IMG/VR virus record: IMGVR_UViG_3300020596_000002
Span: 1-43,546 of that record
DNA from: a virus
Length of the DNA stretch: 43,546 nucleotides
Reading direction: 5' to 3' (one strand)
The notes beneath the pieces were generated by a model. That model had not been told where the DNA came from. It was given only the letters and a program-made list of their open reading frames with translations, and did no database searches. Positions 24,359 to 30,956 of the stretch are shown one piece after another (position 1 is the first letter of the stretch; every line of letters begins with the position of its first letter). The translations under genes were made by a program, and so were the position numbers.

Positions 24359-24613
24359 CTACTCTGGCTCGTCGCAATTTATTGCATTGCGATATCCTGT
24401 GCGATCGCTGCAATTATCGCAATTGACACACATGATACAATTGCTACAATTGCCGCAATTGTGACAGTAGCGACAATTGCGGCAATTGACACACATGATG
24501 CAGTCCACGCATCCAGCAGCGTCCAGAGCTTCCGCCCTGGCATCTGCCGTCATTTGGGATATGTGGGAAAAAGATGAATTACCTTTTGCTGTGGTCGCTG
24601 AATAATACAACAC
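24359..24613 (-). CDS. Cysteine-triplet-repeat protein 5 (84 aa, first in the leftward unit)
   Basis: GTG 24613 is the likely start: AAAGGAAA lies 5 bases upstream and the leader YYSATTAKGNSSFSHISQ begins here. An in-frame ATG at 24661 has no ribosome site. About 15 triplets follow (VDC IMC VNC RNC RYC HNC GNC SNC IMC VNC DNC), then the array degenerates (SDR TGY RNA INC). It is the first gene after the control region, so it should be among the earliest transcribed genes. It shares leader and array architecture with the four genes downstream. Confidence 0.72.
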   Translation of the reverse strand: MLYYSATTAKGNSSFSHISQMTADARAEALDAAGCVDCIMCVNCRNCRYCHNCGNCSNCIMCVNCDNCSDRTGYRNAINCDEPE

Positions 24614-24700
24614 TTTAATTTCCTTTGGTTTGGCTGTTTGGCTGCGGGTACTGACTCGCATCAGTATGATCGCATTCCGGGCCCATGTCTAGAAAAAAAG

Positions 24701-24720
24701 TGTAACAATTTGTAACAAGA
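24701..24720. promoter_or_regulatory. Tandem 10-bp repeat, putative operator or leftward -35 region
   Basis: TGTAACAATT is directly followed by TGTAACAAGA. On the leftward strand this reads TTGTTACA twice, with 10-bp (one helical turn) spacing, and a T-run follows. It lies about 90 bases upstream of the first leftward gene. A regulator or sigma-factor binding site is suggested by the spacing only. Confidence 0.45.
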
Positions 24721-24793
24721 TTTTGTGATCGCAGGCCCATTGTACCGGCCAATCGGTCGGGACGCAAGACAAGCCTATCGGCCGATCGCACGC

Positions 24794-25145
24794 TCGCAGG
24801 GCCGCTCAATCACTCAATCCAGGGGGGCGGAGTAGGTCCCGGGTAGGCCCAAATCCGTTAGCATCCATCAATCAGGGTGATGATGGCTAGATATGCCGTA
24901 AGTGTTTGCAATATCTGATTCATGGGTCGTTGTAGAGAGCAAAATTTAAAAAAAAAAAAACAGAGATATTCTTTCGTGTCAAGCACTTTTTTTTGCTCTG
25001 GACATACTGCGTATACATATACCTGCCATAGCCGTACCCTATCGGGATACTAGTTGGCATAGAGTATCCCGGATTTGGGGCGGGAATCCGGCATGCCTCC
25101 CCCCGTGGATTGGCTGGTTGAACGATCGGTTGAGCGGCCCTGCGA
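24794..25145. repeat. Long-range 16-bp inverted repeat
   Basis: TCGCAGGGCCGCTCAA (24794-24809) is the exact reverse complement of 25130-25145. The two arms bracket about 320 bases of the control region. Related CGCAGG and GGCC(A/G)AT words repeat beside both arms. It could close a large RNA domain or mark the ends of an inserted or invertible segment. Confidence 0.6.
25043..25091. promoter_or_regulatory. Pair of overlapping, mutually exclusive hairpins
   Basis: Hairpin 1 pairs 25043-25051 (CGGGATACT) with 25063-25071. Hairpin 2 pairs 25069-25075 (CCGGATT) with 25085-25091. Bases 25069-25071 belong to both stems, so they cannot form at once. That arrangement is typical of attenuators and switch-like leaders. 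It lies about 300 bases before the rightward first gene. No known riboswitch recognised. Confidence 0.45.
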
Positions 25146-25228
25146 TCCTGCGATTGGCTATGAAAGTGTCGAAATATCGTCACTAGATACTGATTGCTAT
25201 TTCGCCTAGCGATGCAGACCAAAAAATA

Positions 25229-25290
25229 TATAATCAGGTCGTGAAAAATAAAAGAGAAAAGACTTGCATGTGCCGTTTAGTCGTGATAAT
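25229..25290 (+). promoter_or_regulatory. Candidate rightward promoter elements
   Basis: A perfect TATAAT lies at 25229-25234 without a good -35 box. A second candidate has TTGCAT at 25264-25269 and GATAAT at 25285-25290, a 15-base spacer that is shorter than optimal. Both precede the gene at 25392 by about 100-160 bases. One may serve the phage sigma factor rather than the host factor. Confidence 0.35.
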
Positions 25291-25391
25291 GTGTATGGAT
25301 GCTGATGTTTACATATTGCGGATACGCTAACAGTGCCTACCGGACATTGTTAGGGCAATCTGCCCACAACCACAAATCAAAGGAAAACAAA

Positions 25392-26048
25392 ATGAACACA
25401 ATCAATTGGTCTATCGCCAAGGTCGAAGCTAACGTCACCGAAGGGCCGAAAGGCGATAGGAAGCGCGTGAGCGTAGGGTTTTATGATCTTCCCTACGCCA
25501 CCGTGATGGCGTTCAAGGATGCCATCAACAGCGTCAAGGTAGATGTTGACGCCTCCGCAGTATCGGCTGACAACACCGAAGGGATTACGGTGTACAGCAG
25601 TGACAGTCCGCTCGATGCGGACGTCGTTAACTGGTTGCAAAGCGCCATCCTTGCCAAAATTAAGGTCAAGGGTAGCAATCAGCTCGTCACTGGCACAAAC
25701 AAGCTTATGGACGGAAAAGCTTTTGCCATCGATTTCGAGACTCTGCTAGAGTCTGGCGAGCGTGGCGGAGCGCACCAACGCTTGAAGGCTGAAAGCGTTG
25801 TCGCATTCGTCGCATACCTTACGGGGCTTGGCAAGTCTACCCAAGTCGTGGAGGGTTTCCGCGCCATGTTCCGGCAGCCTGCGGATGTGCTCTCGCATCA
25901 GCCTGAGAAATATAAGATGAGAATGCAAGAGTATCTCACGGGCTTTGCGTCTAGCCTCAGCGCGGAAAATGTGGAGCGGTATAAGAAGTTCCTCGTGGCC
26001 GTTGAGGATGCCGCCGCGTCAACTGAGGAAGAAGATATGCTCGCATAG
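25392..26048 (+). CDS. Unknown 218-aa protein, GC-rich codon use
   Basis: ATG 25392 (MNTINWSIAKVEAN) follows AAAGGAAAAC; the open frame to 25299 has no ribosome site. The protein is soluble, mixed alpha/beta. Its C-terminus is acidic (EDAAASTEEEDMLA), and a helical region sits near residues 130-200. I do not recognise a family. Third codon positions are much richer in G and C (GCC, GTC, AAG, CGC) than in any neighbour, so the gene looks recently acquired or kept at host-like codon use for strong early expression. It is the first gene of the rightward unit and is followed by hairpins and iterons. Confidence 0.75.
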   Translation: MNTINWSIAKVEANVTEGPKGDRKRVSVGFYDLPYATVMAFKDAINSVKVDVDASAVSADNTEGITVYSSDSPLDADVVNWLQSAILAKIKVKGSNQLVTGTNKLMDGKAFAIDFETLLESGERGGAHQRLKAESVVAFVAYLTGLGKSTQVVEGFRAMFRQPADVLSHQPEKYKMRMQEYLTGFASSLSAENVERYKKFLVAVEDAAASTEEEDMLA

Positions 26049-26056
26049 GGAGATGC

Positions 26057-26089
26057 GCTGGCACGCGGTAGATGTTATCGCGTGCCAGC
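26057..26089. terminator. 11-bp perfect hairpin after the first rightward gene
   Basis: Arms GCTGGCACGCG (26057-26067) and CGCGTGCCAGC (26079-26089) enclose an 11-base loop, 8 bases after the stop codon. A very stable stem suggests termination or mRNA 3' protection, but no T-tract follows; the next bases enter another hairpin that shares 26086-26089. Confidence 0.55.
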
Positions 26090-26133
26090 ATATGCTAATA
26101 TATGCTGGATGTTGCGTATATTAGCATATGCTG
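26086..26133. repeat. 20-bp near-perfect inverted repeat
   Basis: CAGCATATGCTAATATATGC (26086-26105) pairs with 26114-26133 with one mismatch around an 8-base loop. Inside each arm AGCATATGCT is itself palindromic. It overlaps the right arm of the preceding hairpin by four bases, so the two RNA folds compete. It borders the iteron field and is followed by an A-run (26141-26148). It could be a protein-binding palindrome at an origin or packaging site. Confidence 0.65.
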
Positions 26134-26154
26134 ATGTAGGAAAAAAAATTTAAA

Positions 26155-26530
26155 ACCTTAAAGTGAAGTACGATAAAATCAAAAACTTAAACCTTTAAGT
26201 GAAGTACGATAAAATCAAAAACTTAAAACCTTAAAGCTTAAGTGAAGTACGATAAAATCAAAAACTTAAACCTTTAAGTGAAGTACGATAAGATCAAAAG
26301 CTTTAAATACGATAAGGTCAAAAACATAAATGTTAAGATCAAAAGCTTTAAATACGATAAGGTCAAAAACATAAATGTTAAGATCAAAAACTTAAAACCT
26401 TAAAATCAAAAACTTAAAACCTTTGAGTGAAGTACGATAAAATCAAAAACTTAAAACCTTAAAGCTTAAGTGAAGTACGATAAGATCAAGATCAAGATCA
26501 AAAGCTCAAGTGAAGTACGAAAGATCAAAA
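26155..26530. repeat. Iteron-like repeat field upstream of terminase
   Basis: The 12-mer AGTGAAGTACGA occurs seven times in the same orientation, starting at 26162, 26198, 26241, 26277, 26426, 26469 and 26509. Each is followed by ATAAAATCAAAAACTTAAA or a close variant, except the last, which is truncated. Between copies 4 and 5 lies a two-copy tandem of about 45 bases built on TACGATAAGGTCAAAAAC. The field is non-coding and almost devoid of G/C apart from the repeats. Such arrays are seen at replication origins and at terminase-binding (pac/cos) sites; adjacency to the terminase genes favours packaging, but neither is proven. Confidence 0.8.
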
Positions 26531-26532
26531 CC

Positions 26533-26566
26533 AAAAGCACTATGTAGTGGGGGTAGTAGCTTTTTT
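26533..26566 (+). terminator. Possible rho-independent terminator before terminase
   Basis: AAAAGCACTA (from 26533) can pair with TAGTAGCTTTT (26554-26564) with one bulge, followed by a T-run to 26566. The G-rich loop (GTGGGGGTAG) is unusual. It would separate transcription of the early gene at 25392 from the terminase operon. Confidence 0.4.
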
Positions 26567-26626
26567 AAATCGTAAAACCTAGGGCCTATCAATAACCAAT
26601 ACTGAATTTTTCTAATTTTTTTTTTC

Positions 26627-26698
26627 ATATCCCCATATCCCCATATCCATATCTCTCTCCATATCTCTCTATCCATATCCCCATGTCTTTCTGTTTCT
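26627..26698. repeat. Pyrimidine-rich CATATCC tract upstream of terminase small subunit
   Basis: About 70 bases consist of CATATCC(CC) and CATATCTCTC units on the top strand, almost free of G. The repeat ends 14 bases before ATG 26712. Antisense it reads as an artificial Trp/Ile-rich ORF, which is not a gene. It may be a protein-binding or unwinding element belonging to the packaging or late promoter region. Confidence 0.55.
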
Positions 26699-26711
26699 AA
26701 AAGGTAATCCC

Positions 26712-27230
26712 ATGGATCAACTAGCAATAGCCAAATACCTAGCACAAGGACTTTCGCAGGTACAAGTTGCGTCTATAATGGGATGCACTCCAAGCTATAT
26801 TAGCCAGCTAGTGGAGCAAGAAAATGTCAAAGAATTAATCCTCTTTGAGCAAAAAAGAATAGAAATAGAAAAAGAGGACGCGGTACAAGAATATAAATAC
26901 ACTTCTTTGGAAAAGAAGGCACAAGATTACTTGGAAGATCAAATGCCCTTCGCAGAATATAAGGATGTTTTGAAGCTTCTTGAGATATTAAACCGCAGAA
27001 AAGAAAAACCAGCACCACAGATAATAAATAATACCCAAATCAATGTGACAAAATTATCTATTCCAGCTGCTGCGATGCCAGAATTCACAGTAAATGCGCA
27101 GAATGAAGTAATTGGAATAGGAGAAAAGAGTTTAGCCCCTATGAGCAGCGCAGGGGTTAAAGAGATGTTCTCAAATATGAGAAAAAAAGAAGAAATAGCT
27201 GACGTTCAAGCTATTTTAAATCTAAAATGA
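26712..27230 (+). CDS. terS: Terminase small subunit (putative)
   Basis: The 172-aa protein has an N-terminal helix-turn-helix (about residues 10-35: LAQGLSQVQVASIMGCTPSYISQL), followed by a charged helical segment (EKEDAVQEYKYTSLEKKAQDYLED). The C-terminus is less ordered. This domain order is typical of phage small terminases, which bind packaging sites as rings. The ATGA overlap with the large subunit gene and the iteron field upstream support the call. Sequence identity to known families cannot be judged here. Confidence 0.8.
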   Translation: MDQLAIAKYLAQGLSQVQVASIMGCTPSYISQLVEQENVKELILFEQKRIEIEKEDAVQEYKYTSLEKKAQDYLEDQMPFAEYKDVLKLLEILNRRKEKPAPQIINNTQINVTKLSIPAAAMPEFTVNAQNEVIGIGEKSLAPMSSAGVKEMFSNMRKKEEIADVQAILNLK

Positions 27231-28702
27231 CAGAACAAATAATACACGATTTAGGCGTAGATATTGATTCTGCGAAGGAACGGGCAAAGATTGATTTTAA
27301 TTTCTTTGCTGGCCTTTGCCTGACCACACAATTCCTATTTCAATTCCCCAGATATTATGTCGCGTTATTCTTTTTCTTAACACAAGCAACATCCGCTAGC
27401 CAATTCAGCTCAATAATAAGATTAGCCCTTGGCCTTCCTCGTGGCTTTGCCAAAACAACATTCCTAAAGATTGTCATGGTTTGGCTGATAGTACACGATA
27501 AATTCTCCTTCTTTGTTGTGTGCTGTGCTACTGAAGATCGTGCGCAGAACTTCATAGCAGACGTAATGAGTATGCTGTGCTCTGATAATATTAAAGGACT
27601 CTATGGTGATTATAGTAAGAAGCTCATAGAGGACAATAAGACCACTAAACAGGCACACTACAGGGGACGCATGGTAATGTTAGTCGCTATAGGCGCTGGA
27701 AGTAATATTCGTGGCATTAATATAGCTAATACTCGCCCTGATTTCCTTCTTTGTGACGACGCACAAACAGCAGAGAATGCTAAAAATCCTACATTATCGC
27801 AGGAACTATTAGAATGGTTCACTGGTACGTTCTTTAAGATAGTCTCACCATTTAAAGCTATGATTTGTTTTGTGGGGAATATGACGGAAACAAGTTGTGT
27901 GCTTTATAAATTAAAAGAGCACCCTGATTGGAAGAGTCTTATCACTGGGTGTATATTAGAGAATGGAGAAAGTCTTTGGCCAGAATTACATCCTGTAGAG
28001 GCGCTTATTAATGGCTATTTCCACGATGAAAAGTTAGGTGAAGGAGATACTTGGTTTGCTGAGATGATGAATGACCCAATAGCAAAGAGCGATGCGCTCC
28101 TTATTGGGCCATTACCTATTCAACGCTTTGACTATGCTATAGAACCAGAGGCCGCATTCGTTACACTTGATCCTGCTGGCTTTAAAGATGGTGCAGATGA
28201 GAATGTGCTTACTGGGCATCAAGTACTTAATAACAAATTTTTTATTGCTGAAATGGACGGTGGTAAATATGATCCAGGAGAATGTGTTAGACGTGGAATT
28301 TCAATGCTGGTTAGATTACAGGGGAATCTTCTGGGCGTAGAATCAGTCGCCTATCAATCCACATTTGCGTATTGGTTTAATTATCTATGTGAACAACAGC
28401 ATATCTCTGGCATTAGTGCCATAGCATTGCCCATTCCGCACATAGCGAAAGAAAAACGTATTAGAGCGTTTGTAAAGGAAATGTATGCAGGGGAATATTC
28501 TTTCCTAAGGGATGTCGATCGCCAAAAGTTTACTTGGCAGGCTCAGATGTTTCGCTCAGGAAAGAAGAAGAATAAAGACGATTGGCTTGATTCCCCTGCA
28601 TTGGGTTTAGTTGTACGCAACCAATTTAGGCATTTGCTTAAGCTTAGAAAAGAGGCTGGCACTAAATCCGCTGGTGTGCAAACAAACAACACACCATTTT
28701 AA
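27227..28702 (+). CDS. terL: Terminase large subunit
   Basis: The 491-aa packaging motor has ATPase Walker A GLPRGFAKTT (69-78, K77) and Walker B FLLCDDAQ (D177, D178). Most relatives have Asp-Glu at the second pair, so the second Asp stands where catalytic Glu is usual. The nuclease domain begins near VTLDPAG (D315), with further acidic residues in KDDWLDS (451-456) that could complete the RNase H-like site. It cuts genomes and drives DNA into the prohead through the portal. The stop codon lies inside the first unit of a 20-bp tandem repeat. Confidence 0.92.
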   Translation: MTEQIIHDLGVDIDSAKERAKIDFNFFAGLCLTTQFLFQFPRYYVALFFFLTQATSASQFSSIIRLALGLPRGFAKTTFLKIVMVWLIVHDKFSFFVVCCATEDRAQNFIADVMSMLCSDNIKGLYGDYSKKLIEDNKTTKQAHYRGRMVMLVAIGAGSNIRGINIANTRPDFLLCDDAQTAENAKNPTLSQELLEWFTGTFFKIVSPFKAMICFVGNMTETSCVLYKLKEHPDWKSLITGCILENGESLWPELHPVEALINGYFHDEKLGEGDTWFAEMMNDPIAKSDALLIGPLPIQRFDYAIEPEAAFVTLDPAGFKDGADENVLTGHQVLNNKFFIAEMDGGKYDPGECVRRGISMLVRLQGNLLGVESVAYQSTFAYWFNYLCEQQHISGISAIALPIPHIAKEKRIRAFVKEMYAGEYSFLRDVDRQKFTWQAQMFRSGKKKNKDDWLDSPALGLVVRNQFRHLLKLRKEAGTKSAGVQTNNTPF

Positions 28703-28760
28703 TAAACAACACACCATTTTAATAAACAACACACCATTTTAATAAACAACACACCATTCT
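28681..28760. repeat. Four-copy 20-bp tandem repeat at the terL-portal junction
   Basis: The unit AATAAACAACACACCATTTT occurs four times in a row; the first copy begins AACAA and the last ends ATTCT. The first copy encodes the C-terminal Thr-Pro-Phe and stop of terL. The copies after the stop keep repeating that tail and are not coding. The portal ribosome site AGGAG follows directly. Slippage expansion is likely. Confidence 0.9.
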
Positions 28761-28771
28761 AGGAGTTCACT

Positions 28772-30676
28772 ATGGACGTAGGAATAAACAGGTTGGGTGA
28801 AGAAAGCGTTAAGAAGTTAGAGCAATACTGCAAAAACATACTTGATGCGCACAAGAGTTATAGTGATCTTCGCTATAAAGCTGAACAGATAGATACAAAG
28901 TATTATCGTTATCAAACTGAATTGGATTCACAAGCAGGAAATGAGAGCTGCGGTATCAATGTAGATAATATGATAGTACCCGTAGTCATTTCTCAAGTGG
29001 ATAGTTTCATTGGATATACTGCGGAGGTCTATCTTTCAGGTTATCCACTATTCCCCGTAGTATCTACACCATCAACAGCTAAGGTAGCAGATAAGCTAGA
29101 AGCAATTGTAGACACACACGCTACACTTGGTGGATATGCTAGACATTTCCTGCATGGATTCCGCCAGGGGTATAAATATAACTTCATGCCTTTGCTGTGT
29201 GAGTGGGACAAAATGCCGAGTTATGATATTGTCGCTGATCTTCTAAATACCACTGAAGCAAGAAAACTGAAGGCAGCAGAGAAGGGATATACGTGCATTA
29301 AATCGCTGGATGTTTATAATACTATTTGGGATAGCCGCTTTAAACCACAAGAAGTTTCAACGCGCGGTGATTACGTAGGGCACATTGATCGCTATTCCAG
29401 GAATGAGATAAAAAGCATACTTAATAATCTTAAAGCAAAAGGGATTCATTATAATGAGAAGAAGCTATCTACCTTGCCTGCTGTAGGAATATCTTCGGTT
29501 TATTATACTGATCCGCCATTGATCTCTCGTTATGTATCAACCACAGGAAGGACTGGAACTAATCCTGATTGGGATCAGTGGTTTGGTGTTACAGGAAGTG
29601 CAAGAACCAGTGGGCTAACACGCAGCATGTATGAGATGACGAAGCTTTATATTCGCTGTATCCCGTCTGATTTTGGAATTAATGTACCATCACCTAATAC
29701 TCCACAACTTTTCAAACTCTGGTTCCTTAATGGACAATTGCTAATAGGATTTGATCGCTGTATTACTCCATATAGCCGCTTTCCTATTGAGATCGGTACT
29801 CCATTAGAGGATCAGTTTGGTTTGCAAACTCCATCAATAGCGGAAAGTCAGGTAGGTTGGCAGAGCGCAGCAAGTACTCTATTCAATATTCGTATTGCTG
29901 CTTCTCGTCGCGCTGTTTCTGACCGCGGAATATTTGATGGAGATATAGTTAGTGCAGATGATATTAATTCTTCACATCCCGCAGCTAAGATACAGGGGCG
30001 GTTAAAAGGATTAACCGATCTTAGAACAATAAAAGATGCTTATTTTCCTATTCCATTCCAGTCTCAGGGGCTTGAAACAGTCATCAATGATATGGGGACT
30101 ATCATGCAGATGGCAGACCAACAGTCTGGGCTTAATGCTCCACAGCGTGGTCAGTTTCAGAAGGGGAATAAGAGCGTAGAGGAATGGCGGGATACTATGG
30201 GCAGTGCTGATAATCGGCTTCGTTTACCTAGCCTGAACATTGAATTCCAATCCTTTATTCCAATCAAGGAACAAATCAAATTCAATCTCTTTATGTATGG
30301 AGAATCTGGCACGTATACCAGCCAGAAGGATGGAACTAATTATCAGCTTACACCGGAAGATTACATTGAGATGCAAAAACAGGCACTTCAATTCCGCATT
30401 GCAGATGGATATACACCTAAGAGTAAATTGGCTGGTACAGATTTTCTGACTACACTTTTACAGGGTATCCTTACCAGTCCTGTCATGTTGCAGATGTATG
30501 GTTCTTATGTTCCAGGCATGATTACACATCTTGCGCAGCTTGCAGGTGTACGTAATTTTGACGAATACTCTCCACCACCTCCACAGCAACAACCGCCACC
30601 TCCGCAGCAACAACAGCAACAGCAACCGATGGAAGGAAATACTAATGGACCCCCAGGAACTACGCCTACCGCATGA
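28772..30676 (+). CDS. Portal protein
   Basis: The 634-aa protein follows the large terminase, the standard position for the portal, and its size fits a podovirus-type portal. The N-terminal helical region, the central segment around FIGYTAEVYLSGYPLFPVVS, and a C-terminal helical part with LAGTDFLTTLLQG are consistent with portal topology. The tail is Pro/Gln-rich (about residues 605-622, PPPPQQQPPPPQQ), a low-complexity extension. It forms the dodecameric channel at the head vertex. AGGAG precedes ATG 28772. Confidence 0.85.
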   Translation: MDVGINRLGEESVKKLEQYCKNILDAHKSYSDLRYKAEQIDTKYYRYQTELDSQAGNESCGINVDNMIVPVVISQVDSFIGYTAEVYLSGYPLFPVVSTPSTAKVADKLEAIVDTHATLGGYARHFLHGFRQGYKYNFMPLLCEWDKMPSYDIVADLLNTTEARKLKAAEKGYTCIKSLDVYNTIWDSRFKPQEVSTRGDYVGHIDRYSRNEIKSILNNLKAKGIHYNEKKLSTLPAVGISSVYYTDPPLISRYVSTTGRTGTNPDWDQWFGVTGSARTSGLTRSMYEMTKLYIRCIPSDFGINVPSPNTPQLFKLWFLNGQLLIGFDRCITPYSRFPIEIGTPLEDQFGLQTPSIAESQVGWQSAASTLFNIRIAASRRAVSDRGIFDGDIVSADDINSSHPAAKIQGRLKGLTDLRTIKDAYFPIPFQSQGLETVINDMGTIMQMADQQSGLNAPQRGQFQKGNKSVEEWRDTMGSADNRLRLPSLNIEFQSFIPIKEQIKFNLFMYGESGTYTSQKDGTNYQLTPEDYIEMQKQALQFRIADGYTPKSKLAGTDFLTTLLQGILTSPVMLQMYGSYVPGMITHLAQLAGVRNFDEYSPPPPQQQPPPPQQQQQQQPMEGNTNGPPGTTPTA

Positions 30677-30956
30677 TGCGCTATTCGAATCCGGTTTCAT
30701 AAATTACTACAGTCAATATACTTCTGTTAGTGGTTTCAATAAAGAACAGATAAAAGCTCTTACCAACCATCTGAATGCGCCGGAAGTTCAGGCATGGTTG
30801 AAAGAATTGGCTATCAATATTACGCGCGATTTAATGCGCTTAGACTTTACTAGGTCGGATGATCAGCTTAAATTGGCTGCTAAATACGGTCAAGGTAGGG
30901 GTGCATTGGAAGTAATTGAGCAACTTATTAACCAGAGTAAGGAGAATGTAAAATGA
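30645..30956 (+). CDS. Hypothetical protein, 103 aa, between portal and scaffold
   Basis: ATG 30645 (MDPQELRLPHDALFESGF) is chosen because GGAAGGAA lies just upstream, inside the portal 3' end. The longer frame from 30531 is only the portal shadow. The product is helical and soluble. Genes at this position in podoviruses often encode small head-assembly factors, but no family is recognised. It overlaps the scaffold gene start by 4 bases. Confidence 0.75.
   Translation: MDPQELRLPHDALFESGFINYYSQYTSVSGFNKEQIKALTNHLNAPEVQAWLKELAINITRDLMRLDFTRSDDQLKLAAKYGQGRGALEVIEQLINQSKENVK

Larger units (their letters stand above)
24614..25391. promoter_or_regulatory. Divergent control region, gene-free, GC-richer, repeat-dense
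   Basis: These 778 bases separate the two divergent transcription units. I see no convincing gene. They contain a tandem 10-bp repeat (24701-24720), GATCGC/GCGATC words at several sites, and a 16-bp long-range inverted repeat (24794-24809 with 25130-25145). Two overlapping hairpins lie at 25043-25091, A- and T-runs at about 24949 and 24988, and candidate -10 elements at 25229 and 25285. A replication origin, divergent promoters and an untranslated regulatory RNA are all plausible. Confidence 0.6.

Noticed and set aside
25299-25391. Longer N-terminus for the gene at 25392
   Set aside because: No ribosome site before 25299; AAAGGAAAAC fits ATG 25392 and the upstream residues look like translated leader.
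24614-25391. tRNA or known riboswitch in the control region
   Set aside because: Hairpins are present, but no cloverleaf, CCA end, T-loop or conserved riboswitch core was visible.
26155-26530. CRISPR-like appearance of the iteron field
   Set aside because: The 12-mers are too short, spacers repeat each other instead of being unique, and no cas genes are present.
26506-26745. Trp-rich leftward ORF over the CATATCC tract
   Set aside because: It is antisense to a repeat tract and terminase start, with no ribosome site.
30531-30644. Upstream extension of the 103-aa gene
   Set aside because: This part is a shadow of the portal Pro/Gln-rich tail; GGAAGGAA supports ATG 30645.
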